This document shows positions 1 through 15,871 of a stretch of DNA of 64,000 bases, in pieces (within the stretch, counting starts at the first letter, position 1; the number at the start of each line of letters is the position of its first letter). The translations under genes were made by a program, and so were the position numbers. The stretch comes from Engraulis encrasicolus (lineage: Eukaryota; Chordata; Actinopteri; Clupeiformes; Engraulidae): positions 23,450,067-23,514,066 of the forward strand of contig NC_085865.1 in NCBI RefSeq assembly GCF_034702125.1. The letters are read 5' to 3'. The notes under the pieces were generated by a model. That model searched no databases. It was not told where the DNA came from and saw only the letters and a list, made by a program, of their open reading frames with translations.

Positions 1-505
1 AAGGTCTTACCTCAAAATATATAGTTCTGCTGCTCATCTTAATGTTTGAGTTTCTTCTTCTTCTGTGTCAGAGTTGTTAATCCTCCTAGCGTTCTCCCTT
101 GGTCTGGTCTTGCCTTCCCAGCCCCAGACAGATTCACTGATCATCTCCCATCCCACACTACCCCACACCTCTCCCTCCCTACCTCCCTCTCACACTCTCC
201 CTCCCTCCCTCCCCTTCTCTCTTTCTCTCACTTTATGTATCGCACTGTTTCACAAATCACCTCCCCTCCCTCCCTCCCTCCCTCATCTAGAGCTTATCTT
301 TCTCATTTTGCTTCTTCCTTCTCCTCCTCCTCCTCCTCCTCCTCCTCCTCACTCTCCTCTTTCTCCTCCTTCCTCTATTCTGAATCCATTATTCCATCCC
401 TCATCTTCTCTGCTGCTAATGCCTGTCTTCATAATATCTCGAATATCTGATGACCTTTCCATGTCCATCACTACCATTCCCTACCATTTCTTTCAGTTCA
501 CCACT

Positions 506-509
<4 letters not shown>

Positions 510-550
<41 letters not shown>

Positions 551-601
551 CTCTCTCTCTCGCTCTCTCTCGCTCTCTCTCTGTCTCTATCTCTGTCTCT
601 C

Positions 602-653
<52 letters not shown>
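510..653. repeat. (CT)n tract
   Basis: CT repeat with a few CG/TG interruptions. The flank 1-509 is pyrimidine-rich (tcc, cctc and ctcctc runs) with no gene. Confidence 0.97.
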
Positions 654-654
<1 letters not shown>

Positions 655-850
655 AAATCTGACTCCGTCTCTGGGGACCTCTCACTCTGCTTGGTATATG
701 GGAGCGGCGGGAAGCCCTCTGTTGGTCAAACCGCAAAAATAGAAAACAGCGACTGACTTATGGCCAGGAATCTGCTGTGATACACATAAAACATGCAGGG
801 AGGCATGCCACAAGCCACAACACACTCACAGCACACACATACACATGCCT

Positions 851-2106
<1,256 letters not shown>

Positions 2107-2385
2107 CTTTAACATTTTATTATAAGTCACTCATGGGTAAGCAGTTAGGGCATCAGACTTGTAGCCCAAAGGTTGCCGGTACGACTCCCGATCGGCCAGG
2201 TTGGTGGGGGGAGTAATTAACCAGTGCTCTCCCCCATCCTCCTCCATGACTGAGGTACCCTGAGCATGGTACCATCTCGTGGCACTGCTCCCTTTTGGGC
2301 GCCAATGGGGGCTCCCCCTTGCACTTGGGATTTGGAGTTTCCCAGTTGGGCTTTCACTTCACTTCCACTTCATAATACGAATGTT
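2107..2385 (+). mobile_element. tRNA-derived SINE
   Basis: The tRNA-like head carries gtaagcagttaggg (A box) and ggtacgactcc (B box, one change from consensus). The body is rich in 'gctcccttttgggcgcc', and the tail ends in 'cacttcacttccactt'. It differs in body sequence from the SINE at 18111. Confidence 0.75.
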
Positions 2386-3422
2386 CTTCTCTCATTTAGG
2401 TGATTTGCTTACGAATGACTTTAATTAGTATCTTTTTGTGGAAACAGGATCAGAAAGTCTTGGTCTTGAGATAAAGTAATTGGATTTGGATATATAATTA
2501 GTGTGTGCCGGTTTTCACAGCATATTTTTTTTGAGTGACACTCTAAGTGTCTCCTGTCACCATAAGTACATAATGTTCATGGAAATGGATGGTCTGCTTT
2601 GGGTGTCGTCTTGACACTTTGCCTGAGGGAGACGTGATGAAAGACAAATTTGTCATAATGTGGTGATTCGTTTTAGCCATGACAGCTTTGAGATCTGTTG
2701 CAGGAAGAGGCTTACGTTTTTGAAGTTTTTGTGTGTTTCAATGAGGAGGAAGACTTATATTCATCAACATTTTTCTGACATGCCCACTGCTGCCCACTGT
2801 TATGTGTGTGTTCAGGAACAGATTATGACTCCATGGGCCCCTGGGCCAAGCAAAAAGAAGACCCCCCCTCCCCCCTTCAAGGAATTTTGAGGTTCCGGGG
2901 TTTAGTGAAGATGCTAATGAGCCTTTGTTGTTTTGGGTTCAAGGATTTGTCCATGAAAATATGGTTGTTAAACGGGCCATTTTAGTACAACATGAGATCA
3001 TACTGTAAATATAGACCAATAATGAAGTGGGTTTTTTTTATAGTGCAGAGGCTTGGGCTTCAGGGCCCCCTTGGCTCTTGGGGCCCTGTGCCTGGGCCTT
3101 GGCCTGGTAGGTCATGCAGAAATCTGTCATTGTGTGTGTTATGACTTCCCCTTTGTTCATTGATTGGCCAGCACACTTCACAATTTTGAGATGGGCAGAA
3201 CAGAGGCAATTGTGTAAAAGAAATTAAGCGGACACTAGGTTGGTGACGCTAGCCTGACTAACAACCTGCTACCACATCATTCAAAATCACCTGCCACACT
3301 TGTTCATGTTCAGTCAAGATCGGTGATTCCTTCATGTCCATTAGTAAATGGATGGAACAACTAATGTGTTATTGGTTGCGGTGGCTGTGGTTTCAAAAGG
3401 GGAGTTGCCCATCATTGGAAAT

Positions 3423-3561
3423 TACATTACATTACTTACATTTATCAGACACTTTTATCCAAAGGACGAGGACATCAATCATACAATCATAGCATACAGT
3501 ACTTGCAGATGCAAAGTGCACAGGAAATGTACAGAACAATACGTGCAAATGCCAAGTAGGC

Positions 3562-3645
<84 letters not shown>

Positions 3646-3648
3646 TGC

Positions 3649-3694
<46 letters not shown>

Positions 3695-3722
3695 GTGCGT
3701 GTGTGCGTGCGTGCGTGTGTGC

Positions 3723-3788
<66 letters not shown>

Positions 3789-3840
3789 CATTTCAAGTAC
3801 ATAATGACCAGAGGAAGGTGCACTGCCAGACAGGACAACA
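3423..3840. repeat. Fish interspersed repeat interrupted by (GT)n
   Basis: 'attacattacattacttaca' followed by 'cagacacttttatccaaagg' is a phrase common in teleost interspersed repeats (recognised by style). A GT/GC tract at 3565-3786 separates its halves. Confidence 0.45.
3565..3786. repeat. (GT)n/(GCGT)n tract
   Basis: GT repeat with internal GCGT blocks at 3627-3654 and 3688-3728. Confidence 0.97.
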
Positions 3841-3872
3841 TCAGATGCTGAGATCATTGCAGATATCATATC

Positions 3873-4031
3873 CAGGGCAGCCGCAGCCAAAGGGGGACAA
3901 AGGGGTATGTTGTCCCGGGCCCAGGGAGAGAGGGGGCCCAGAATTAGGTCCTCATTACTTTTTGTGTATTGCATGGGGGGCCCTTTCAGATGACTTTGTC
4001 CTGGGCCAGGGCAATGCTGCCAGCGGCCCTG
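3873..4031 (+). mobile_element. hAT-type MITE, about 160-bp family, copy 1
   Basis: Ends are cagggcagccgcagcc and ctgccagcggccctg, flanked by an exact 8-bp duplication atcatatc (3865-3872, 4032-4039). Internal landmarks shared by the family are gggggacaaaggggt, a gggcccaggga block and cagatgactttgtcctgggc. Confidence 0.9.
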
Positions 4032-4196
4032 ATCATATCCACACATATCAAGATGAATCTAGTTGATGTGTGTCCCACAGCTGTGGCAATGCAAATGTAT
4101 TCACCACTGCTTGTTCTGCTAATCATATTCATCTTTTTTGGTGCAGTGTTTCCTACCTGTTGTTTTGCCCTTGCGTGTTATTGTGGCTTTCACCTG

Positions 4197-4198
<2 letters not shown>

Positions 4199-4272
<74 letters not shown>

Positions 4273-4288
4273 CAGAGAGAGAGAGAGA
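4199..4288. repeat. (GA)n tract
   Basis: GA repeat with two gacaga interruptions at the right end. Confidence 0.97.
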
Positions 4289-5036
4289 ACGTTGAAATAA
4301 GAGATTGAAATATGCTTTGCTACTAAATGAGGCACCAAGCATTTCCCTTTCCTGTGTGAAGAAGGTGCTTTGCACGCGGCCCCCTGATAAAAAGGGGAAG
4401 AGTACAAACACTGAATGAAATAATCATCGCTAAATAAACTCTCTAACTGAACTAAAGCAATGTGAAGCATTGTGATGCACCCTGCCAGTAAATTCTTCTC
4501 TTCTATCTTTGGAGGACGACTATTGTTTAGTCGATGATTAAAATCACTTGCTGAGCTGTCGTCTGCGAGTGTGACTGTGCCGCTGATGACACTGATTGGA
4601 ATGATGGGAGAGCGTGAGAGGAAGATGAGTGGCTGATGACTTTTCATCTGAGCTCACGCTGAAATATAGTCGACAAAGAGAAACCTGGTGTCGTTTTCAC
4701 AGCTGTTGCGTTGCGAGAGGTGTTTTTCTCATGGGTACGCACCATCTCACCTCACCTCACCTGTCAAAGGCAGCTCAAGCATATCAAGGGGTGCAGTGAA
4801 CCCAGAAAAAGAACACAATGAAATGAAATTTGAATTCAAAAGCATACTCTGTACTTTGGTTTCATTGTCTTTCTGTCTCTATCCTACTCTTTTTTTTCAT
4901 TCAGACTCTCATTCTCACTCTCTCATTCTTTTCCCTCTTTCTGTCTGTCTGCCTCTGTCTTTGCCTACCTTGCATGTCTACCTGCATGTCTGTCTGTCTG
5001 TTTGCCTGTCTGCCTGTCTGTCTGTCTGTATGTCTG

Positions 5037-5117
<81 letters not shown>
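5037..5117. repeat. (CT)n tract
   Basis: Perfect CT after a (ctgt)n stretch at 4938-5036. Confidence 0.97.
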
Positions 5118-5123
<6 letters not shown>

Positions 5124-5529
5124 GACTCTCACTCCCTTACTCTTTGCATTACACCTTAATCACAGTGTCAGTGCATAAGCCATTACTGTCAGTTTGTACG
5201 GTGGTGCATGAAGGCAGTAGAGCACATCTGACGGTTGAGCAAGGGTATTTGAGTCTGCTTTTCGACACCACCTGGGGGGTTGATAGCTACAGTACGCCAT
5301 TGCCTGCCCATTGATTGTCCATGCCCACACAGCAAGAGATGTCTGCAAGGGAGCGATGGAGGAACCCTGCTGGCTGGCTGCTGCTGCTCCATCAGCTGCA
5401 CTGGGCCTCTGCTGACCTCTGCAGGAGAGGGAGATAATTGCATCTCATGGGGGCATGCTGGTGGTAAGAGGCTGGCGCTGACCGAGTCAACACGGGAGCA
5501 AGGGGAGCAAAACCTTTTGGAACGTGCAG

Positions 5530-5794
<265 letters not shown>

Positions 5795-6224
5795 GCATGC
5801 ACGCAGGCAGACAGAGAGAGAGAGAGAAAGAGAGAGAGAAACAAACTACTATTAACTGAATATATCTGTTTAAATTGTATACCTGGCAGGTGTAAACCCT
5901 CTTACACGTGCAGAGTCTATTCATCTATTCAACTAAGCAATGCACTACATTATTATTTCTTTTCATTGAACAAAAGATACAAGAGCCTGATCTACTGTAT
6001 GACTCAGGCTGATTGGACGAGAGGGATGAGATATACAATGCATTTATGTAGACTACTCACCTGTCACTTTTTCCAGACTGAAGAGTAAAAGAGTTCCTGC
6101 ACGAATTACTAAACATAATCATTAACACTTCACTTCCACACCAGCCTCATTAGGGATCAGGGTGGTAATAATAGTCAGTCTCTCAAAGTACCTGAGAGAA
6201 GAGAGGGAAGGTCAGGTGTGCATG

Positions 6225-6372
6225 CAGGGAAGCTGACGAGGGGGACAAAGGGGTCATTTGCCCCCGGCTCAGCTTGGGGCCAGATTTGGATCCCTATTAC
6301 GTTGTATGCATAGGGTGTGGGGCTTTTCAGATGACTTTGTCCTGGGCCTGGCCAAAGCTGTCAGAGGCCCTG
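6225..6372 (+). mobile_element. hAT-type MITE, 160-bp family, copy 2
   Basis: It shares gggggacaaaggggtca and cagatgactttgtcctgggc with copy 1 and ends cagggaagctgac / gtcagaggccctg. The flanks tgtgcatg and catgtatg match at only 5 of 8 positions, next to a short catgtatg repeat. Confidence 0.8.
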
Positions 6373-6440
6373 CATGTATGCATGTATGCATGTGCTCTCT
6401 TCATCAAGGAGGAAAAGCTGCGCCAGCAGTAACTGAACCC

Positions 6441-6743
6441 CAGTGGTTCCCAAACTTTTCTTCTGCCAGGTCCCCCTTTTAGCCCTAAGTATATTTTCAT
6501 ATAGGCCTATCCTATATGAAAATACCTCATATTACAACAAACGGCAAACACTATTTGCTAATATTGCTCAATTCTCCTTTCAGATTCATAAGAAGAGTAA
6601 ATACATTATTTTATTAGCCATACGTATGAGTGAGCATTGTGACTTACCAATTTATGGAATTATGGAAACTTAACTTGTGTCTTTTTTATGATAATTCTCT
6701 TCTTTCCGTGAGCCCTCTGCCACCCCCAGTTTTGGAACTACTG
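6441..6743. mobile_element. hAT-like MITE, 'cagtggttcccaaac' ends
   Basis: Ends are cagtggttcccaaactttt and agttttggaactactg. This terminus style is common in vertebrate hAT elements. No target duplication is seen. Confidence 0.65.
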
Positions 6744-7072
6744 ATGTACACTACCGCCCTGGAGCAAAGAAAATGTTTCTCCACCATCCTGAACAGTCCA
6801 GGAGGGCACCGAGTCCCCCACCTATATATACAAGGTCACCGGATCCGCTATCGGCTTTTCAGTCAGATTGAATGAACTCCCTTTCCAATAGTCTCCACGA
6901 GTTTGCCGCTTTCAAGAGTGGCACACAAAAACTGAATGAGCCACTTCAGCCTGCCCTGCACTAAAGCCTGCCAATGCCCATACCCTGTCAAAAAGCAGTG
7001 CTGCGAATATCCACTATAGACAGACACTGCTCAGACGGATTTGTGGAAGAAAAAAACATTTTCTATGGGAGA

Positions 7073-7315
7073 CAGGGCTGGACTGGCCATCTGGCATACC
7101 AGGCATTTCCCGGTGGGCCCCACACCCTCATGGACCTCTATTTTCAGAAATGTAAAAAAGAATTATTATTATTATTATTACTACTATTATTTTTTAACAT
7201 TTAGGGGCCCAAGAAAGAGCAGGTCCACCGGTGAGTCAGTTCTGTGCTGCTAATTATGAGGGGCCCCTTTAAGCCAAAAGTGCCCATGCGCTATTTATCC
7301 CCCAGTCCAGCCCCG
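7073..7315. mobile_element. hAT-type MITE, 'cagggctggactgg' ends
   Basis: Ends are cagggctggactggcc and cccagtccagccccg, flanked by atgggaga / atgggagt (7 of 8). An internal (att)n run sits at 7163-7182. The block ggcatttcccggtgggccc is shared with 34284-34532. Confidence 0.85.
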
Positions 7316-7749
7316 ATGGGAGTTGTCTGCAGCGACTGCTGTATCTCCTCTGGTGATCTGGCCAGGCCACTGCTCTGCAGATGGGAGGGAAGATGTCAAT
7401 TTGTCAGGGGGGGAATCATTCAGTCTCCTCTTCCCTGGAGCTGCCTTCAGCATGTGGTCACATTTGTCCGAGTCACAGACACAGATTTGTAACGAAAAAA
7501 AAAAGTTTTTTGGTTGGAAATTACTTTAAATTGAATGATAGTCACACATCCACTGAGAGAGAGGGGGTGAGAGTGTCTTTGCATATCCCCAGGCCAAACA
7601 AGGGATCCACTCAAACTCTCAAAACAGTGTTCCAGAAGTTTTCTGTAGACAGCCATATTGAATTTCAACTCAAGCTACAAAGGGGTAGTTCCATGCGCTT
7701 CTGTTTTGTCATCTGGTGCATCAAGGGGAGACAGACAGATAATATAGAG

Positions 7750-7941
7750 AGAAGACACTGGAGCAGTACAGATGTGATTCTTTTCTTCTTTTAATTAACG
7801 GCATAAGTGCAGATAACTAGGCTCTTCTCTCCACACATGGACTCTGATGAAGATGGTACATCCATCAAAATGTTAGTCCCTATGTTGTGCACTTAATTGA
7901 AAGAATAAAAGAATCCCATCTGTGCTGCTCCGGTGTCTTCT
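7750..7941. mobile_element. MITE-like element with about 45-bp inverted ends
   Basis: The left arm agaagacactggagcagtac... is complementary with few mismatches to the right arm ...gtgctgctccggtgtcttct; each arm is about 45 bp. The middle holds 'ctctgatgaagatggtacat', a phrase I associate with a common fish interspersed repeat. The superfamily is not determined. Confidence 0.65.
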
Positions 7942-10148
<2,207 letters not shown>

Positions 10149-10910
10149 ATATGTCAAATACAGTACTGTAGAACATGCAACCTTCAGTTAAGTCAAGTCC
10201 CAGCCCCTGGCAAAACATACAGTATAATGCACAACACAAAAATAATAGCTATGCCTCATTTTAAAAGACTTTATCACTATCCTTCTGTAACTCTTTAGCT
10301 ACTGTACATGTGATAACAACAAAGCTATGTAATATAATGTAGGGTTACAATAAATCAAACATAACACATCTCACAGCTGACAGTCATTGTGGAAAGTAGA
10401 GGGATAGGAGCCGACAGCAAGTTTGTTTCATGCAAAAACTGACTCTTGTTCACACAGCATCCTGACACTGTGAGATACACCATGGCATAAGGACAAACAT
10501 ACACAACCCTAGCCAATTTATGTCTGCATACATAACTGGGTGGATCTGAATTTGGTGGATCAAGTCCAAATACTGTATTCCAGCTCTCGACCCCTTATTT
10601 CATGCATAATGTATCTGGACTCCTTAATGCTGCTTAATGCCTTACCATTCCCTCACTACATATAGTATTTAGTCTTCTGGCCCTGCACATTCTTATACAT
10701 ATTAGTTCTCGTATAAGTTCAAGTTCAAGCTCAAGTTCAAGTTCTTTTATTTGTCACATACACATTGTTTGTAGTGAAATGCTGGTGGGGTCATCAACTC
10801 TGCATCCAAAGAAGTCAAGTAAAAAGAAATAAGAAAAAAAGTAATAAATCAAAAAAGGATTAATTGAAAAAGATCAGTGTTCAGTCTCACTGCCTGGGGG
10901 TAAAAACTCT

Positions 10911-11279
10911 GGTAACACTTTATAATAATGGATGCAAAAAAAGCATTATAAAGACTTAATAAATGATTAACTATTGATTAACAAAACATTAACAAATGTT
11001 TGTAAAGGACTAGGAAATGTTAACAAATGTTTGTTAATGACTAGGAAATGTTATGTTAATATCTTATATTTATCAAACATTTACAAATAGATTGTAAATG
11101 AATAAAATACTCTGTTATAAGGTATGTAAAATCTTGTGTATATTATTTGTAAATATTTTATAAAGCATTAATAGAACTTAGTTAATGATAAAAACATTTG
11201 TTAATGTTTTGTTCATCATTAGTTAATTATTTACTAAGTCTTTACTATGCAGACATTATTATACACGTAAAGTGTTACC
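10911..11279. mobile_element. AT-rich MITE with long inverted repeats and an 8-bp duplication
   Basis: Termini ggtaacactttataataa and its near complement ...taaagtgttacc are flanked by an exact 8-bp direct repeat aaaactct (10903-10910 and 11280-11287). The arms pair for about 90 bp with mismatches. The 8-bp duplication fits the hAT superfamily or a similar group; the family is not named. Confidence 0.85.
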
Positions 11280-11559
11280 AAAACTCTTCCTCAGTCTTTC
11301 TGCACGTGCATGGATGGTACGCATCTACAGGACTTTAGCAAGGTGAAGATGTTTGAGTCAGGGTGTGAGGCATCCTTCATTATTTTCTTGGCCCTGGCTC
11401 CCATCCTCTTAGTATATACAGTCCCAGGAAAAAGTTTGTACACCCTTTAAGATTTCTTACATTTTTGTCAAAATTGATCATAAAACATGGTCGGATCTTC
11501 CCGGAAATCTTAAGAAGGAACAATCAGAGTCTGCTTTAATTAATTCCACCCAAACATTT

Positions 11560-12120
11560 ACATGTTATCATATTTGTATTGGTCATAAGGCCATAATATT
11601 CACAGGAGAGCAGGGCATAAGTAAGTACACCCTTGCATTAAGTAGGTTTTAACCCTCAGTTAGTTGCAATATCATCAACCAGACTTGGCCTGTAGTTGCA
11701 GATCAGATTAACAAAACAATCTGTTGTATCTTGTCTCCCTCTTCTTTAGAGAACTGCCTCTCGTCAGCAAGGTTTGTGGGATGTCTGGAGTGCATAGCTT
11801 TCTTAACTTCATGCCATTTAATCTCAATTGTTTTTTGTCAGGGCTTTGACTGGGCTATTTCAGAATGTGTATTTCATTATTATGAAGCCATTCTAAAGTC
11901 GATTTGCTTCTAAAGTATGGGTTGTTGTCACATTTCAGGACCCATACTCTTGTGTGCTTCAACTGTGTGACAGATTTCCTCACGTTTTTTCTGTAAAATA
12001 TCACAATAAACTTGAGCTAATTGTTCCACTGATAATAGCAAACTGTCAAGGGCCTGAGGCAGCAAGGTAGCCGCATATAATGATGCTCCCGCCACCATAC
12101 TCAGAAGAGGAGATGTAATC
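11560..12120 (-). pseudogene. Inverted second copy of the Tc1 transposase C-terminal half
   Basis: On the minus strand the same fragments appear in mirror position: AGASLYAATLLPQAL, CDILQKKREEICHTVEAHK and, further on, the region matching NEIHILE and HPTNLADE. It is interrupted like its partner and exists because the element's 3' half was duplicated in inverted orientation. Confidence 0.8.
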
Positions 12121-12269
12121 AAGAATAGCTAAAAATGGGATTCATTCTGCCAATCTAAAATGAATGGGGTTTCTGTCCAAAAAATATTGCTGCACCTTTG
12201 AGGTTTGCGAAAAAGCATTTATATGCTTCATAGAATTACTGCTAAATATTCTGTAGACCAACGTTGAAA

Positions 12270-12905
12270 CCAAAGTTGAATTGTTCAGGGGAACACACAA
12301 TGTCATGTTTGGAGGAGAACTGGAGAACCACACCTTCACCAAAACATCATCTTCGCCTTTGAGTATGGTGGCGGGAGCATCATTATATGCGGCTACCTTG
12401 CTGCCTCAGGCCCTTTTGAGTTTGCTATCATCAGTGGAACAATGAACTCAGAAGTTTATCGAGATATTTTACAGAAAAAAAGGGAGGTAGTCTGTCACAC
12501 AGTTGAAGCACACAAGAGGATGGGTGCTGAAATGTGACAACAACCCATACTTTAGAAGCAAATCGACTTTAGAATGGCTTCATAATAATGAAATACACAT
12601 TCTGGAGTAGCCCAGTCAAAGCCCTGACAAAAAACAATTGAGATTATATGGCATGAAGTCAAGAAAGCTATGCACTCCAGACATCCCACAAACCTTGCTG
12701 ACGAGAGGCAGTTTTCTAAAGAAGAGGGAGACCAGATACATCCAGATTGTTTTGTTAATCTGATCTGCAACTACAGGAAACATCTGGTTGAGGTTATTGC
12801 GACTAAGTTCGGGTTAAAACCTATTGAATGCAAGGGTGTACTTACTTATGCCTTGCTGTCCTGTGAATGTTTACATCTTATGGCCAATGAAAATATGAAA
12901 ACTTG
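12270..12905 (+). pseudogene. Tc1-like transposase, C-terminal half, broken
   Basis: Pieces recognisable in order are KVELFRGTH; then, after a frame change, EYGGGSIIICGYLAASGPF (the Tc1 'GGGSIMVWGC' region); SEVYRDILQKKR; TLEWLHNNEIHILE before a stop; RHPTNLADERQFSKEE; and NYRKHLVEVIATKFG. These match the DDE domain from about the second Asp onward. The 'DNDPKH' and 'WPSQSPDLNP' motifs are destroyed, so no active enzyme is possible. Confidence 0.85.
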
Positions 12906-13646
12906 TAAATGTTTGGGTTGAATTAATTAAAGCAGACTCTGGTTGTTCCTTCTTGCGATTTCCGGGAAGATCAGACCATGTTTTATGACCAATTTTGACA
13001 GAAAGGTAAAAAATTTCAAAGGGTGTACAAACTTTTTCCTGGGACTGTATACCCGTGAGGCTTGGTAGGTCGGCTCTGATAGTGCACTCCGCAGAGTATA
13101 GTATGTCTTCTTGTATATCGTACACAGCTGTTGTACATGTGGTTGTAGTATATTGAACCATGGTAGCAACATCTTTGTGTGTGTACACAGTACAAGCAAT
13201 TAACATGTATATTCTTGTTCTTGTCAAAGCCATGCTTTTCCCCAACAATCATGAACAAAGTACAGTACAAAACAAAGCAGGTGTATTTATATAGTATATC
13301 TCATACACATGACGGCAACAATCTGTGAAATACAGAAAGATTACGAGATTAGCCTACATGTTTTCTCACCCTCCGCCCCCAGGACTTTGCAACAGTTTAC
13401 AGCCACATGTTACAATGTGTGTGTTATGGAAATTACTGTTTAGTAGTCATAGTTCGCGGGAGGATCAGACAGCAAACCCAGCCTTTGTCCACTAATCCTT
13501 TCATCATCTGGTTATATAGGCCTAACGTTAGCTCACAATTCGGGTTTCCTGTTTCTAACACCCCCTTAACTCGCTCAATTTTTCAGCTGGGTCTGAACTT
13601 GTCTCCTTTCCTTCTCCTGGATGGACACACTGTGAAACTCTCAGGG

Positions 13647-13930
13647 CAGGGCCGGCGCAATAGGCATAGGCAGACCATGTGGTCGCCTAGGGCGCTAAAT
13701 ACCTTGGGGGTGCCAAGTCCCACAGAATGAAAACATTAAGTGAAATAAAGCATTACGTTTTACATTGACAATTATTATTCATTATTAATGAATACATATA
13801 TATATGTAGGTAGTAGATCAACAGTGCTCAATCAGATGCATGACACTATGTTTACACATGCCAATTTCTAATTTCATCAAGAGCAAAGAGTGGTGCTCGC
13901 TTAGGGCACCAGATTGACTAGAACCGGTCA
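13647..13930. mobile_element. Possible hAT MITE, 'cagggccggcgc' start
   Basis: The left end cagggccggcgcaatagg and the phrase ggtcgcctagggcgc are typical of fish hAT elements. The right end near ttagggcaccag...gaaccggtc is only a partial complement, and no clean target duplication was found. Confidence 0.4.
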
Positions 13931-14704
13931 GGGACTAGGGCTTTTGGCAGGCCGACTGCTCGCCTCCCGCCGTAGCCCTCAGCTATTCTGCCTTAATTAA
14001 CGTCAGCAGTAGCCTACTGGACAGTAATGCTCTTGGCTCTCCTTTTTGATAGAGACTGCTGCATTCGTTGGAGTTGATTAATTGAGAGTATATCGTTATT
14101 TCCTAAATAGGGGAGTCTCTATTAAATGTCAGGAGATGTTATCAGTTAAGGCCGCGGAGAGATAGAGAGATAGAGAGATTGAGAGATGTGTTATTGTGAT
14201 AACCTCCTGCAGTCTTTTCTTTCATCCTACCCTTATATAGCACCATGGAGTGTTTTTTTCGAGATGAAAAATGCACTGTCAACTACACCACCCAGTTTGG
14301 GGGAGTGGACGCTTGGCTAGCCCTTGTTGAACACATTTAGTCACATAAATGTGTTATAAGATTGTTGTAACATCATCAATACAGGCAATTCAGACTTGAT
14401 ATTGACATGAATGCTAACAAATTGGATATGCACCATTTAAAGGACCACTTCAGTCAATTTCAATATGCTGTTGTATTGCTCACGCTACCCTTGACTTGTC
14501 AAAACCCGGGGATGGCACATTTTTCGGCTCAGCCCTTTCCGAGACATGAGCTATTCTAATGGGGGCAGCGTTAATTTACATTAAAAAAAATATAACATAG
14601 GCCTACTCCAAATATTTTCCCAAAAGGTACCGCTGCTTGCTAGTTGTCTGCTGATGTTGTATAACATTTTGGATGCTTTTGGGAATAAATAGAACTGTTT
14701 TTTT

Positions 14705-14885
14705 TCAAAGGGCTTTTGGGACTTTTATTTGTTAGGATAGTGTGGGAGGAGACAGGAAGTGAGTGGCAGAAAGCGAGATTGGGGTGGGAGAGGGGAGATC
14801 AGGAAATTACCTTGTTCCAAAATCGAACCTGTAACCTTGGCGTCACAGTATGGTGCCTTAGCCATTTGAGGTATGGCCAATGCCG
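14705..14885 (-). mobile_element. tRNA-derived SINE, reverse, in duplication copy 1
   Basis: On the minus strand the A box region reads atggctaaggcacc and the B box ggttcgattttgg. The body 'cactcacttcctgtctcctc' matches the 18111 family. Confidence 0.75.
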
Positions 14886-15441
14886 TTGAATATTTTTTTA
14901 TCAACATTTTTTGAAGGGGCAGACTGTGCGTGATAATTATATGTATGAGAGGACGCATCAAATATGTCACTAATTTCATGATGATGTCGACTGATGTCTG
15001 TTTGGATGCTTTTTGAATGCGCGACTTTAAGCACTCAAGTGTGTTATCCAGCCATTGCCTTAAGTCATACGTAGTTAACAAGTTTCATTATGTTGCAGTT
15101 TCTACTCCGCGTCTGGCTAATGACTTTCCTGTTGTGTTGCTGGCTGCTGGTCCTGGGGCTGAGGTTGGAGGCATTGCACTAAAGGAAAGAAAGACAGAAA
15201 AAAACAATAACTAACAAAAAAAGAAAAAATAATACAAAATCTCATTTGACTCACAATTTACTGAGCATCCCGATACTGCTGCAGGAAGCAGCAGCAGTTC
15301 CCTCTAGAAAGCACAAGTTATGCATTAGCTCCTCCGCGGCTTACCTATCCCACCGCATCTCCAAGTTATTGCTGTACACAGCACACAGTATATTTCTGCC
15401 AAGCCGACACAGAGTGGGATTTTGAGACAGCAAGATAGGGA

Positions 15442-15550
<109 letters not shown>

Positions 15551-15871
15551 CACCCAGACGAAGACAAAGGTCCAGAGACATAAAAAAGCAAGCGGAAAAA
15601 GCAAAAGAAAACACAGAGGGCATTGGACAGGTATATAAGTCAGATGTTTGGGTGAAGCAGACTGTTTGTTCACTTGGTTAGACTTGGCAAGGATCAAACC
15701 ATACACCATGGACTCCAGCTGGACACAAAATATATCAGTTTGTATATCTGACCAGAAACTGTGATGCTAACATTCATCATTCTCTGTGCTCTTTCCAGCA
15801 AACTCCAATATCAATGTACCGAGACAAACAGTTTTTTTGGTGTCTTGGTGGTTGCCTGCTAAGCTTGATAG

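Larger units (their letters stand above)
11419..13047. mobile_element. Palindromic (fold-back) Tc1/mariner element
   Basis: The outer ends cagtcccaggaaaaagtttg and its reverse complement are flanked by TA on both sides, the Tc1 target. The left arm (11419 to about 12118) is an inverted copy of the right arm (about 12348-13047), roughly 700 bp each, with a spacer of about 230 bp. The right arm carries the C-terminal half of a Tc1 transposase on the plus strand, and the left arm carries the same on the minus strand. The 5' half of the gene is absent from both. Both coding copies are broken by stops and frameshifts. Confidence 0.9.
10720..13170 (-). mobile_element. Non-LTR (LINE 3'-end-like) remnant split by two insertions
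   Basis: The stretch at 10720-10902 starts with a (gttcaa)n run and 'ttttatttgtcacataca', then 'gtgaaatgctggtggggtc' and 'ctgcctgggggtaaaaactc'. It resumes at 11280 ('cttcctcagtctttctgcac ... cttggccctggctc') and again after 13050. Such text is typical of reversed fish LINE 3' regions (recognised by style, not by search). A MITE (10911-11279) and the Tc1 palindrome (11419-13047) sit inside it. Confidence 0.55.

Noticed and set aside
11731..12770. Two near-identical 60-72 codon frames in opposite directions (SLENCLSSARFVGCLEC...)
   Set aside because: They are the antisense strands of the Tc1 transposase relics in the two palindrome arms.
14725..15081. A 118-codon minus-strand frame repeated at 16486-16842
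   Set aside because: It recurs only because the 1.7-kb segment is duplicated. It overlaps a reversed SINE and shows no protein features.
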